NCBI RefSeq assembly: GCF_001870785.1
Contig: NZ_MOLV01000012.1
Coordinates: forward strand, 1 to 64,000
Source of the DNA: Exiguobacterium sp. KRL4
Lineage (GTDB): Bacteria > Bacillota > Bacilli > Exiguobacteriales > Exiguobacteriaceae
Length of the DNA: 64,000 bases
Reading direction: 5' to 3'
The notes under the pieces are model-generated. The model was given only the letters and a program-made list of their open reading frames with translations. It made no database searches and was not told the origin of the DNA. Shown here in pieces: positions 25,161 through 34,315 of this stretch. The position numbers and the translations under genes are program-made. How positions within the stretch are numbered: position 1 is the first letter of the stretch; the number at the start of each line of letters is the position of its first letter.

Positions 25161-26012
25161 TTAGTAACCGCTTTCGTCATTTTCATAAACTTTCAATACA
25201 ATGTTTTCCATCCGTTCCCGAACATTGGCCTGACTAATGTTCGCCTTCCCATATGCTTTCCAACCGGGATAAACATCGAGGTGTTCCGGTCCCATATCAA
25301 AAATAGCCGTCAAATCCCATTTTCGATCATACGAAAATCCGCTTAACTTGATATATTCAGCTAAAAATTGATCGGCAATTTCAATCGATTCAAGTAAAGC
25401 TAAATTTAATCGACAATGCGCGACGTCCGCTTCAATCGGTCCGACACAGGCATTGATCCAGCCCACTACGTTATACTGTTCGCTTGAATCGTATAACACA
25501 TTAACAGGATGGAAGTCGCGGTGGATGAACCGGATTTGCTGACTCGCCGCCGGTTGTTCCGATACGGCTCGTTGCCATACGTCTTTTTGGGTTGTCCAGG
25601 AAGGAATGGTTCTTACGGTCGTATATGGTGCATACCGGTAGTGTGTCTTCGGAACCGGTAATTGATGAATCGCAATCAACGTCTTGGCCAGTCCTCTGAG
25701 ATACTCTGCATCTAACGGTTCCAGTCGTACTGTACCTGGCAGATAGGTCATCTGAATCCATGGTGGGAGATCATCCTCCCACGTCAGTTGATAATTCTCG
25801 GCATCCGGGCCAAGCATTCCCGTTGCCTGTAACGCAAAAACCTCGTGCGCGACGAGGTCTGGTTCCTGCTTGAGCCATCTAGTATTCGTATGAATCCGAA
25901 AGACACTTCCCCCTGCCCGAAACACAGACGAGGACGTTGCTCCCTTTAGTGGTTCTACCGTTTCCGCTTCTAACCCGACCCGCTTTAAAATTCGTGCGAT
26001 GACGTCCTTCAT
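25161..26012 (-). CDS. Aminoglycoside-phosphotransferase-fold protein with altered metal site
   Basis: A 283-residue APH/choline-kinase-fold protein. The catalytic loop IHRDFHPVNVLYD (residues 163-175) keeps the base Asp. The following metal-binding loop reads VVGWINACVGPIEADVAHCR; relatives have Asp at the Gly184 position (DW-NACRGP). The codon GGC differs from an Asp codon by one base. Loss of this Mg-binding Asp usually abolishes phosphotransfer, so the protein may be inactive or recently mutated. It overlaps the YwfO gene by four bases (ATGA), so it is made with it. The substrate of the family member is unknown. Confidence 0.78.
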   Translation of the reverse strand: MKDVIARILKRVGLEAETVEPLKGATSSSVFRAGGSVFRIHTNTRWLKQEPDLVAHEVFALQATGMLGPDAENYQLTWEDDLPPWIQMTYLPGTVRLEPLDAEYLRGLAKTLIAIHQLPVPKTHYRYAPYTTVRTIPSWTTQKDVWQRAVSEQPAASQQIRFIHRDFHPVNVLYDSSEQYNVVGWINACVGPIEADVAHCRLNLALLESIEIADQFLAEYIKLSGFSYDRKWDLTAIFDMGPEHLDVYPGWKAYGKANISQANVRERMENIVLKVYENDESGY

Positions 26013-27316
26013 GATGGATCTTCTCCGAGCAACAACTGATCAATTTGCATCTTTTCATTCGCGAATTCGCGTAAATCATGCAGGATTTCTTGCGGGTAAA
26101 ATAACTTTTCATCCGTTTGACGTGAATTGGCAATGGCTTGAACGAGTGGAGAGACTTGTGAAATTTCTTTCATTTGTCCATTTTTCATCTGAAGCATGAT
26201 CGGCTGTTTACTGATTTCGCCATTGTCCCCATACAAGTCATACGGCAGACGACTGAGCTTGTCTTCTAGTAAATAATACGTCGGATCAAGACCAATCTTT
26301 TCAAATAACAGGCAGAGTTTTTCATGGACACGTGTCCGTTTTTCTGCCGGATAATCGACATATTTAAACAGTTTCCGATCAACGAAGCGACGGGCCAGGT
26401 CACTCAGCACCATGTCTTCTTCTTCCGCCCATTGTTGGAAATAGAAGTAAACAATCGTCTCGTCGAGCGCCAAATAGTTTTTCAGTAACATCTGTTGTGT
26501 GAAGAGTGGACTTAAATGTACCGGATCAATCGCAAACCTGTAGTCGCTTGTATACAGTTCTTTGGCCCGTTCGAGGATTGCTTTGAGCAAGTAATCACTC
26601 GACCGGGTGACTGGATGGAGATACACCTGCCAGTACATCTGATACCGTCGCATGATGTAATCCTCGATCGAATGCATGCCCGACTGTTTGACGACCATCT
26701 GGTTCGGTGCCGGACGCAGGACACGCAGCATCCGCTCGAGATCAAACTTTCCGTAACTGACACCGGCGAAGTGGGCATCCCGCAACAAATAATCCATCCG
26801 GTCAACATCAAGCTGGGAACTGATCATCGTCACGAGCAATTGATTCGGGTGTGTCTTGTTGATGATCGAGGCGACTTCTTCCGCAAATCCTTCCCCGACT
26901 TGATCAAGGACCTGTTTAATTTCCGTATCCCCAAGAATGATTCGTTCCGTCCACTCTTCATGGTCAACACCAAAGACATTTTCAAATGCATGCGAAAACG
27001 GACCATGTCCAACGTCGTGAAGAAGTGCTGCGACGAGCGTCAATTCACGGTACTGATCATCCCAGTCCGCCCGCCCGTTAAAGACATCGATCAGCTGACG
27101 GGTAATCTCATACACCCCTAACGAATGATGAAAACGTGTATGCTCAGCTCCATGGAAGGTTAAAAATGATGTCCCCAGTTGTTTGATCCGGCGCAAACGT
27201 TGAAATTCCTTTGTTCCAATCAACTGCCAGATTAATTGATCGCTGACATAGATGTAGCGGTGAACGGGATCCTTGAATACTTTTGTTTCTTTTAGTTGTC
27301 CCAGTGACTGATACAT
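26009..27316 (-). CDS. ywfO: HD-domain phosphohydrolase YwfO
   Basis: A 435-residue HD-superfamily phosphohydrolase. The metal-binding residues are visible: [10 protein letters not shown] near 60, [12 protein letters not shown] near 100 and [12 protein letters not shown] near 175. Relatives act on nucleotides (SAMHD1-like dNTPase relatives). The ATG at 27316 follows AAAGGAGAG. It lies upstream of and overlaps the kinase-like gene. It is divergent from lipL, as ywfO and ywfL are neighbours in B. subtilis. Confidence 0.88.
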   Translation of the reverse strand: MYQSLGQLKETKVFKDPVHRYIYVSDQLIWQLIGTKEFQRLRRIKQLGTSFLTFHGAEHTRFHHSLGVYEITRQLIDVFNGRADWDDQYRELTLVAALLHDVGHGPFSHAFENVFGVDHEEWTERIILGDTEIKQVLDQVGEGFAEEVASIINKTHPNQLLVTMISSQLDVDRMDYLLRDAHFAGVSYGKFDLERMLRVLRPAPNQMVVKQSGMHSIEDYIMRRYQMYWQVYLHPVTRSSDYLLKAILERAKELYTSDYRFAIDPVHLSPLFTQQMLLKNYLALDETIVYFYFQQWAEEEDMVLSDLARRFVDRKLFKYVDYPAEKRTRVHEKLCLLFEKIGLDPTYYLLEDKLSRLPYDLYGDNGEISKQPIMLQMKNGQMKEISQVSPLVQAIANSRQTDEKLFYPQEILHDLREFANEKMQIDQLLLGEDPS

Positions 27317-27463
27317 GTTTTCTCTCCTTTGGTCATTCGTTCTCTCTCGTTATATTTCGGTTTTAAATGGTCTGTTCCTGTCCCTTCACTTGCTTCTTAC
27401 AGAAAGTTTACATCCCCTTATGCTATAATGATGTCGCAAATCCAGAAAAAAAGGAACGGGTCT

Positions 27464-28288
27464 ATGGGAATCGAACTCTTAAAACAAGAACATTATCGTA
27501 TTTTTGATCAAACGTCACTCGGAAGCGCCTTTCATGCCACACAATCGTTTGCGATGGACGATACATTATGCGCCTCTGTCGCAACAGAAGGTGCAGCGAT
27601 CCGCTCTTGGGTGCACCATGAAACGGTTGTCCTCGGAATCCAAGATGCGCGTCTGCCTCATCTCGATCAAGGGATTGAGGTCTTACACGCACACGGTTTC
27701 CAGCCGGTCATTCGTAACTCCGGTGGTCTTGCCGTCGTTCTTGATGCCGGTGTCCTGAACATCTCACTTGTTCTTCCGGAACGTGGTGGAATTGACATCG
27801 ACAGTGGCTACGAAGCGATGCTTGCACTTGTCCGCCATATGTTTAGAGAAGAGACGGATGCAATCGTTGCCGGAGAAGTGGTTGGTTCGTATTGTCCCGG
27901 ATCGTATGACTTATCGATTGCCGGGAAAAAATTTGCCGGGATTTCACAACGACGTGTCCGCGGAGGCGTCGCTGTCCAAATTTATCTCTGCGTCAATGGA
28001 AGCGGAAGCGAACGCGCACGACTCGTCCGTGATTTTTATGCTGCCGCCTTACAAGGAGAAGCAACAAAATTCGTGTATCCGACCGTTGTGCCGGAGACGA
28101 TGGCTTCCCTCGAAGAATTACTGCAGCGCCCGTTAACAGTCGAAGCCTGCCTGTTACGTGTCTATCGGTCCTTAATGGCACTTGATGCGACATTAACACC
28201 GTCCGTCTTAAGCGAAGTCGAGAATGAACGCTTCGGTGTAAACCTGGGTCGGATGTTAGATCGAAATGAAAAAGTCCTAGGTGGATAA
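27464..28288 (+). CDS. lipL: Octanoyl-[GcvH]:protein N-octanoyltransferase LipL
   Basis: A 274-residue lipoyl-pathway amidotransferase that moves octanoyl from GcvH to the E2 subunits of dehydrogenase complexes. The BPL/LplA fold motif [20 protein letters not shown] is near residue 85 and the acyl-accepting Cys is in [19 protein letters not shown] near 145-160. The ATG at 27464 follows AAGGAAC and gives the family length; an earlier frame start at 27329 lies in the promoter region. An extended -10 (TGCTATAAT) is at about 27420-27428. DegV follows 14 bases later. Confidence 0.9.
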   Translation: MGIELLKQEHYRIFDQTSLGSAFHATQSFAMDDTLCASVATEGAAIRSWVHHETVVLGIQDARLPHLDQGIEVLHAHGFQPVIRNSGGLAVVLDAGVLNISLVLPERGGIDIDSGYEAMLALVRHMFREETDAIVAGEVVGSYCPGSYDLSIAGKKFAGISQRRVRGGVAVQIYLCVNGSGSERARLVRDFYAAALQGEATKFVYPTVVPETMASLEELLQRPLTVEACLLRVYRSLMALDATLTPSVLSEVENERFGVNLGRMLDRNEKVLGG

Positions 28289-28302
28289 AGGAGAGAACGA
28301 AC

Positions 28303-29145
28303 ATGGTACGTTTTATTACAGATAGCGGTGCGGACGCACCAAAGGAATTACTCGACGCCGCTGGCTTCACCGTCATGCCGTTTGGCGTGTTGATCGGAGA
28401 AGATACGTATTTTGACGGCGAATCGATTTCGCCGGTCGAACTCTACGCTAAAATGCGGGAAGGTGCGGCCCCGAAGACGTTTCAAGTCGAGGTGTCACGG
28501 ATGGTCGAGGTCTTCACGGCGCACTTTAAACAAGGGGAACCGTTTATCTACCTTGCTTTTTCAAGTGAGTTGTCCGGTACGTATCAAACGGCGACGATGC
28601 TTGCGGAAGAACTTGCTGAAACGTATCCGGATGTTCCATATGCGATCATCGATACGAAAACGGCTTCGACCGGTCAAGGCCTGTTCGTGTTAGACGTCGC
28701 TGCATTTGCAGAGGGCCACACGTTTGAAGAAACAAAAACGTATGCCGAACAAAAGATCAATACCGTCCGTCATCTCTTTACCGTCGAATCGCTTGAATAC
28801 TTGATGCGCGGCGGTCGTGTCTCGCGAGCGAGTGCCTTCATCGGTGGTTTGTTGTCAATCCTTCCGCTGTTGACAGTCGAGGACGGTAAGCTGATTCCAA
28901 AAGAAAAAATCCGTGGTCAGAAAAAAGTCATGAACCGTATCGTCGAGTGGATGGAAGAAGCACGCCCGTCAATCGACGGACACCGTATCATCATCGGTCA
29001 CGGCGATTCGATCGAACGGGCAGAACAGTTGAAACACTTAATCGAAGAACACTTTGCACCAAGTGAAGTCCTGATCACGATTGCCGGAGCAGCTATCGGT
29101 TCACATACTGGACCGGGATTACTCGTCATCGGCTATGATCTATAA
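28303..29145 (+). CDS. DegV family fatty-acid-binding protein
   Basis: A 280-residue DegV/FakB protein that holds a fatty acid for phosphorylation by FakA. Visible motifs are ITDSGADAP at residues 5-13, LAFSSELSGTYQTA near 88, the TASTGQGLFV region near 127 and SLEYLMRGGRVSRASAFIGG near 165. The ATG follows GGAGAGAAC 8 bases upstream. Cotranscribed with lipL. No fakA gene is adjacent. Confidence 0.9.
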   Translation: MVRFITDSGADAPKELLDAAGFTVMPFGVLIGEDTYFDGESISPVELYAKMREGAAPKTFQVEVSRMVEVFTAHFKQGEPFIYLAFSSELSGTYQTATMLAEELAETYPDVPYAIIDTKTASTGQGLFVLDVAAFAEGHTFEETKTYAEQKINTVRHLFTVESLEYLMRGGRVSRASAFIGGLLSILPLLTVEDGKLIPKEKIRGQKKVMNRIVEWMEEARPSIDGHRIIIGHGDSIERAEQLKHLIEEHFAPSEVLITIAGAAIGSHTGPGLLVIGYDL

Positions 29146-29159
29146 GTCTGATTCGCATT

Positions 29160-29223
29160 AAAAAAATCCGAATGTCCCCACCTCTTCTTTTAGACAGAGG
29201 GATGGGAGCATTCGGATTTTTTT
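29160..29223 (+). terminator. Terminator after the DegV gene
   Basis: AAAAAATCCGAATG and CATTCGGATTTTTT form a long outer stem with an inner CCC/GGG and CTC/GAG stem and a T-run. Confidence 0.92.
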
Positions 29224-29277
29224 AGCTGTTTTATTAAAAAAGATTTTTTTCGACATCCGTTAAAATCATGTTTGATT

Positions 29278-30798
29278 TCATTCAGATTTGCCTGACACAA
29301 CCGGTTCACCTTGATTCAAGTTGACCGTCAACGGTTTCACCGTTCCTTTGCCCGAGAAATTCTCAATCAAGTCTTTGACGTCGATTCCGGATGACGCTTT
29401 GAGTGTTTCCTGCAACGATGCCATCAAATCGGTTGCGTAGCCGGTCACCCGGTTCGCTCCACCGCCTTCGCCGCTTCCCGTATCGACGACCGTGATCTTG
29501 TCGATGTTGCCGAGTGGTGCTGCGACTTGTTTCGCATATTCTGGCATCATCCGGATGACCATGTCGAGAATCGCCGCTTGTCCAAACTGTTCGAAGGCTT
29601 GGGCGATTTTTTCTTTTGCTTCGGCTTCCGCGAGACCCTTCAGGCGGATGATATCTGCTTCCGTCTCCCCTTGCGCCCGCTCGGCTTCCGCTTTGGCTAG
29701 ACCATCGAGACGAATCCGTTCGGCGTCGGCTTTCGCAGATGCCTCGATCCGGTATTTCGTCGCGTCCGCTTCTGCGTACTGTTTTGCCCGGTCGGCTTGG
29801 GCCGCCTGTTCAATCGAGTAGCGATCGGCATCCGCCCGTTTTTTGACTTCGGCATCATATTGTTTCTCGCGGCGGAGAATCTCACGTTCTTCGAGCTCAA
29901 TTTGTTTTTGGCGTTCGATGATTTTGATCTGCATTTGTTGTTCCGTGACTTCCTGTTGCGCACGGGCATTTTCAAGATCATATGCTTGGTCGGCTTTCGC
30001 CTTCGCGATGTCTTGCTCGCGGCGGTAATCGGCCATTTTTAGCTGATTTTCTTTTTCCGCTTCTGCAATTTCCGTCGCCCGTTCCAGTTCGGCTTTTTTG
30101 GCATCTTTTGATGCTTCCGCCCGTTTGATCCGTGTTTCTTTTTCTGCATCAGCTGTTGCAATATCAGCATCCCGGCGAACTTGGGCAATCCGCGGTTTCC
30201 CGAGTGATTCCAAATAACCGTTTTTATCGCGGACATCTTTGATCGTAAACGATACGATGACAAGTCCCATCTTCGCTAAGTCCTGTGAAGCGACACGTTG
30301 GACTTCTTGCGAGAATTTATCCCGGTTCTTATAAATCTCTTCGACCGTCATCGAACCGAGGATCGAACGCAAGTGACCTTCGAGGACTTCACGGGCTTCC
30401 CCTTCCCGGTCTTCCTTTGATTTACCGAGAAATTGTTCGGCCGCCGTCGCGATTTCTGAAATCGAGCTTCCGATTTTAATGATTGCTGTTCCGTCCGCCA
30501 TGACCGGAACACCTTGTTCCGTGTAGACTTCCGGTGTCGTTACCTCTAACTTGCTCGACAGTAAACTGATCGGTGAAGCCTGTTGAAAGACAGGTAAGAT
30601 GAATGCTCCACCCCCACGAATGATTTTGACCCGGTTCCCCGACTCATCGGTGTTGACGGTCGGACTATTCCCGAGATAACTTCCGGACACGATTAAGGCT
30701 TCTTCCGGTCCAACTGTGCGGTATTTCGTTACGAATAAGGCAATCAGCGCTAAGATCAGCGCCCCGGCAATGATAGCAACGATAATGATCGGATTCAC
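29278..30798 (-). CDS. floT: Flotillin FloT (YuaG)
   Basis: A 506-residue flotillin that organises ordered membrane microdomains. A hydrophobic membrane segment (PIIIVAIIAGALILALIALF) opens the protein, the SPFH domain runs to about residue 200, and a long Glu/Ala-rich coiled coil (QIELEEREILRREKQ, AEAEAKEKIAQAF) fills residues 200-420. The start is a GTG at 30798 with GAGGAGAT five bases upstream; it overlaps the nfeD stop (GTGA). The operon order (small gene, NfeD, flotillin) resembles yuaF-yuaG. Confidence 0.92.
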   Translation of the reverse strand: MNPIIIVAIIAGALILALIALFVTKYRTVGPEEALIVSGSYLGNSPTVNTDESGNRVKIIRGGGAFILPVFQQASPISLLSSKLEVTTPEVYTEQGVPVMADGTAIIKIGSSISEIATAAEQFLGKSKEDREGEAREVLEGHLRSILGSMTVEEIYKNRDKFSQEVQRVASQDLAKMGLVIVSFTIKDVRDKNGYLESLGKPRIAQVRRDADIATADAEKETRIKRAEASKDAKKAELERATEIAEAEKENQLKMADYRREQDIAKAKADQAYDLENARAQQEVTEQQMQIKIIERQKQIELEEREILRREKQYDAEVKKRADADRYSIEQAAQADRAKQYAEADATKYRIEASAKADAERIRLDGLAKAEAERAQGETEADIIRLKGLAEAEAKEKIAQAFEQFGQAAILDMVIRMMPEYAKQVAAPLGNIDKITVVDTGSGEGGGANRVTGYATDLMASLQETLKASSGIDVKDLIENFSGKGTVKPLTVNLNQGEPVVSGKSE

Positions 30799-31316
30799 GA
30801 AAACATCTCCTCTTTCCATTGAGTGGGATAGGTCATGACATGGGCCACGCCTTGTTTGATTTCAACGATGATGACTTTTGTGCCTTGTGCTAAAGCGGGA
30901 CCTTCAAAAAGAACGGCTGATTTAGCGATTCGCCCCGAAACATCGTCGACGAGAATTTCACCGTAGCCTGCCTCCGGAATCGGGATGATGACGATGGCAC
31001 TGCGGCCTTCGAGGGTCTGTTCTGAAAAACTGATTGATTGCTCTGCTTTGGCAAGCGGTACAAAAATGAATAAATGCAGTAAAGACGTCAAAAGGAGACT
31101 GATGCCGGCACTGATCAGCAAAATAACGAGCGAACCAAGTGACGTCAGATGTTCCAGTCCGAATCCAAAGGCGGATGTCAAAATGATAAAGGACAAGATT
31201 AACGTCGGATGAAAGATTTGATCGATGCCCGGAATCAAATCGGAAAAAATGACGGATAATAAGACACCGCAAGCAGCGGCGGCCAGCGCATACAGATAAA
31301 GGGTACTAACGTCCAT
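30795..31316 (-). CDS. yuaF: NfeD-like membrane protein (YuaF)
   Basis: A 173-residue protein with three to four transmembrane segments (about residues 5-25, 36-55, 58-90) followed by an OB-fold domain (GRSAIVIIPIPEAGYGEILV, FEGPALAQGTKVIIVEIKQG). NfeD proteins work with flotillins in membrane organisation. It overlaps floT by four bases and the small gene upstream by 11 bases, so all three are translationally coupled. Confidence 0.88.
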   Translation of the reverse strand: MDVSTLYLYALAAAACGVLLSVIFSDLIPGIDQIFHPTLILSFIILTSAFGFGLEHLTSLGSLVILLISAGISLLLTSLLHLFIFVPLAKAEQSISFSEQTLEGRSAIVIIPIPEAGYGEILVDDVSGRIAKSAVLFEGPALAQGTKVIIVEIKQGVAHVMTYPTQWKEEMFS

Positions 31317-31557
31317 CTTCTGTCACCTCGATAAACGGATTCGATCCGTATAGTTGACGATAGGCTTGAAGATACGCATGTCGATTTTCTTCATATAATA
31401 AATCAGCTAATTCCTTTTCCCGTGGACTGTCTGCTTCCTGGCGCCTGCGGGCATACTTTTTTTGTGCCGCGTAATGACGCGCCAACAAACTTTCCAGTGT
31501 CCGTTGATTCTTTGGTTCAGATACCGGCCGTGTATCCGAAAGAGATCGTTTTTTCAT
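31306..31557 (-). CDS. Small basic hypothetical protein leading the flotillin operon
   Basis: An 83-residue protein, not recognised. It is highly charged and helical (LARHYAAQKKYARRRQEAD, ELADLLYEENRHAYLQAYR), without membrane segment. The ATG at 31557 follows GAGAGGAG. It overlaps yuaF by 11 bases, so it is very likely expressed with the flotillin operon; a helper or regulatory role is possible but only by position. Confidence 0.7.
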   Translation of the reverse strand: MKKRSLSDTRPVSEPKNQRTLESLLARHYAAQKKYARRRQEADSPREKELADLLYEENRHAYLQAYRQLYGSNPFIEVTEDGR

Positions 31558-31907
31558 CCGACTGCTCCTCTCTTCTGTGCTGAGCTCATCTTTATTTACG
31601 GTTTATTTTTGGGAATAGTTTCAAAATCCCCTGAATTTTTTTGACTTTTTTCTGGAATCTAAAAGCAGCATCCACAAAAAAGAGGCTGACGCAAAAAAGG
31701 AATCACTCTTTGTTCACGCACTTTCTTCAGGCAAGACACAAGCGAGTTTTTCTGCCTGGTTCAGGCAAGAAAACGGGTCTTGTTTGTCTCTGACAGCGCA
31801 GATTAACTTGCGCTTTTTTCCTGTAGAGGTCGCGTGAAGCGAGTGATTCCTGTTGAACGAGATGAGATTGACTTGGTGCGGTACGATTCTTTAACCGTCA
31901 AAAAGTC
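31558..31907. other. Intergenic region holding repeat copy B
   Basis: 350 bases without a credible gene between the flotillin operon and the Bcr-type pump. The main content is the structured repeat at 31699-31850. The start of the stretch is AT-rich and probably holds the flotillin promoter, which I could not place with confidence. Confidence 0.6.
31699..31850. repeat. Structured intergenic repeat, copy B (152 bp)
   Basis: The ends form an imperfect inverted repeat (GGAATCACTC...TTCACGC against GCGTGAAGCGAGTGATTCC). Inner hairpins are TGCCTG/CAGGCA and AGCGCA/TGCGCT. The constant blocks CGGGTCTT, TGTCTCTGACAGC and TTTTTTCCTGTAG are shared with copy A (353-453), and CGTGAAGCGAGT with copy C (47886-47942). 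It has no reading frame. Confidence 0.7.
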
Positions 31908-33107
31908 TTATGCTTTTTTCCGAACAATCAATAAGGTATAGACAAGTAAAGCCAAACAATCAAGCGTCATGATGATTAATCCCATCGGTAAGGCCGAGTC
32001 TTCGCCCATCACCCCGACGAGTGGTGAGACGAGTGACCCGACAAGCATCGGCAACAGACCGAGTAACGCCGAAGCACTTCCTGCCGTCGAACCATAATTT
32101 TGCATCGCCAAGGTAAAACCAAGTGTCGAAATCATACCGACACTCGAGACGACGAAGAACAACGGAATCATGACAAGAACAAGCGAACTCGATAAGGTCA
32201 AGGCAAGGAATAGACAAATGCCTGCTAACGCTACGACGGTCAAGGCAATGCGCATCATCTTTTCACTGTCGACGCGACCTGCAAGTCGTCCCGCAGTTTG
32301 TGCTGCGATGATGATCCCAATCCCGTTTAGACCAAACAAAAAACTGAATTGTTGTGGAGTCGCCCCGTAAATATTTTGTAAGACGAACGGAGAACCGGAA
32401 ATATACGCGAACATCGCGCCCATCGCAAAGGCTTGAGCGAAGGCATACCCGATGAACGTCCGGTCCGATAACAACCGCCCGAATGTTTGGAACGTCGTTT
32501 TTAAATTCCCCTCGACGCGGTGATGGACCGGAAGTGTTTCCGGTAAACGGAAGGCCACCGCGATCAGCATCAGCGTACTTAAGATCGCAAGGAGATAAAA
32601 CACAACCCGCCAGTCGCCAAACCGTAAAATCTGTCCTCCGATGATCGGCGCGAGAATGGGTGCCGTTCCGTTGACCAGTGACAGGGCCGCAAAAAACTTC
32701 GTCAATTCCGGACCTTCAAATAAATCACGGACAATCGCTCGTGAGATGACGATACCGGACGCTCCAGCCGCCCCCTGAGCGAACCGCAGGGCAATCAACA
32801 CCTCAATCGTCGGCGCAAAGGCACAAGCGAGTGACGCGAGCAGGTAAGCGAATAATGCCAGCAATAACGGACGTTTTCGACCGCGGACATCACTGAGCGG
32901 TCCGACGATGATTTGTCCGAGAGCCATTCCGAGCATACAGGCTGTCAAACTCAGTTGGATCGACGATGCACTCGCACCAAAGGAACGGGACATATCGGGA
33001 AATGCCGGTAAATACATATCGATCGAAAGTGGTCCAAGCGCTGCCAGTGATCCTAAAATCAGGATGAATGTCAGTCGTTTCGTTTGAATCAGTGAGGTAT
33101 TCGTCAT
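31908..33107 (-). CDS. Bcr/CflA-family MFS drug efflux transporter (12 TM)
   Basis: A 399-residue DHA1 major facilitator of the Bcr/CflA subfamily. The signature SIDMYLPAFPDMSRSFG follows helix 1, motif A GPLSDVRGRKRPLL lies between helices 2 and 3, and GASGIVISRAIVRDLFEG is the Bcr-type helix-4 motif. It should export drugs or small metabolites by proton antiport. The ATG at 33107 follows AAGGAGG. It lies 13 bases after the HD gene, so the two are probably cotranscribed. Confidence 0.9.
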   Translation of the reverse strand: MTNTSLIQTKRLTFILILGSLAALGPLSIDMYLPAFPDMSRSFGASASSIQLSLTACMLGMALGQIIVGPLSDVRGRKRPLLLALFAYLLASLACAFAPTIEVLIALRFAQGAAGASGIVISRAIVRDLFEGPELTKFFAALSLVNGTAPILAPIIGGQILRFGDWRVVFYLLAILSTLMLIAVAFRLPETLPVHHRVEGNLKTTFQTFGRLLSDRTFIGYAFAQAFAMGAMFAYISGSPFVLQNIYGATPQQFSFLFGLNGIGIIIAAQTAGRLAGRVDSEKMMRIALTVVALAGICLFLALTLSSSLVLVMIPLFFVVSSVGMISTLGFTLAMQNYGSTAGSASALLGLLPMLVGSLVSPLVGVMGEDSALPMGLIIMTLDCLALLVYTLLIVRKKA

Positions 33108-33120
33108 GATTTCCCTCCTT

Positions 33121-34254
33121 TTAGGATGTTACGTAATCCAAGTCATGCAAGACATAGGCCAGGAAAAAGACGACCGATGGATTTTCGTAGACCGTCTGGA
33201 CTTTCTTTAATTGTGCTCGGTACCCTGTCTCATATTCGACTCCGTTCAGTTTTCGTTCCATGTTCATCTTGATCAACGCATCAAGCTTATCGACGACATC
33301 GACCATCTGTCCTTCGTACGTCTCATCTTTTGCCTCGACAACGAACCGATGGAATTCTTGTCGCATGGAAGACGGCAACAGATTAATTAAAGCCTCGCCT
33401 TCTGTTCGCTCATAAGCCTCAAAAGCCGCCGCTGTAACGGGCGTCGCATGTTTGACGGGACCAAGGACGTCTCCTGTCGTCCCTTCGACCAAGTCATGAC
33501 AGAGCAGACGTGAGACGACTTCTGCCGTATTGATTTCGACACCGTATTTTTTGGACTCAATCAATCCGTTGAACAATCCGAGCGATGCAGCACGAAATGC
33601 ATGCGTCGCATCATTGTCATCAATCGTATTGAACCGTCCTTTCCAACGGCGAATCGTGTCCATCATTAAGATATTATCAATGAAGCGGGACATCAAATCC
33701 CCTGCAAAGACGGACTCGGTCAATGTCCGAATCGCGGACAACGGATGATCCAATAAAACGATTTTCAGTTCCGTCGTTTTGGCCGTAAAAAAGGCGGATC
33801 CCGTCATTTCTGCTTCTCGTTTTGCAAACAACATCGCATCAAACGTATCGATTGCTTCGACCATCCGTCCTTCTGTCGATTCATCTTCAGCAAACACTAA
33901 ATAGCTCGTAAAATCGGGTTGTAACGATTTGGACAGCAAGGCGACGAGTTTCTCACTCGCTTGTTGTTCCATCGCTTGGATATGAGCGTGAAGCGTCGGT
34001 TCTTTTTTTGTTCGGTGTTTAATCGGTCCCGTGATGACTTCGTTCATATCATGAAACAAAGCTTTCCCGAGCAACGACAAACGATCGTATTTGACGCCTG
34101 TTGCTTCTTGTTCGAGATAACTCGCCATTAAACTAAATAAGGCGACCCGAAAACTATGGCTCGCCGCATTATCCGGAAAACGGGGTGCGTACTCATCCCA
34201 GCGTGGTACATTTTGCATCCGTGTCAGCATTCGAATAAAATTACCGTTTTGCAT
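33121..34254 (-). CDS. Tandem YfbR-like HD phosphohydrolase
   Basis: A 377-residue protein made of two YfbR-like HD domains in a row; YfbR itself is about 200 residues and dimeric. Both halves keep the metal set: SHSFRV, LFHDMNE and DTFDAML in the first, THAFRA, CHDLVEG and DKLDALI in the second, as well as GPIKH/GPVKH and DESTEG/DETYEG. It may dephosphorylate deoxynucleoside monophosphates. The ATG at 34254 is preferred over the GTG at 34263 because GAGGAG lies eight bases upstream. It precedes the efflux pump gene. Confidence 0.82.
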   Translation of the reverse strand: MQNGNFIRMLTRMQNVPRWDEYAPRFPDNAASHSFRVALFSLMASYLEQEATGVKYDRLSLLGKALFHDMNEVITGPIKHRTKKEPTLHAHIQAMEQQASEKLVALLSKSLQPDFTSYLVFAEDESTEGRMVEAIDTFDAMLFAKREAEMTGSAFFTAKTTELKIVLLDHPLSAIRTLTESVFAGDLMSRFIDNILMMDTIRRWKGRFNTIDDNDATHAFRAASLGLFNGLIESKKYGVEINTAEVVSRLLCHDLVEGTTGDVLGPVKHATPVTAAAFEAYERTEGEALINLLPSSMRQEFHRFVVEAKDETYEGQMVDVVDKLDALIKMNMERKLNGVEYETGYRAQLKKVQTVYENPSVVFFLAYVLHDLDYVTS

Positions 34255-34269
34255 CGTCCTCACTCCTCA

Positions 34270-34309
34270 TAAAAAACGGACAGAGGAATGATGATCCTGT
34301 CCGTTTTTC
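34270..34309 (-). terminator. Terminator after the first TerC gene
   Basis: On the minus strand AAAACGGACAG and CTGTCCGTTTTTT pair around GATCATCATTCCT. It separates the TerC gene from the HD-pump pair. Confidence 0.88.
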
Positions 34310-34315
34310 TAATTG

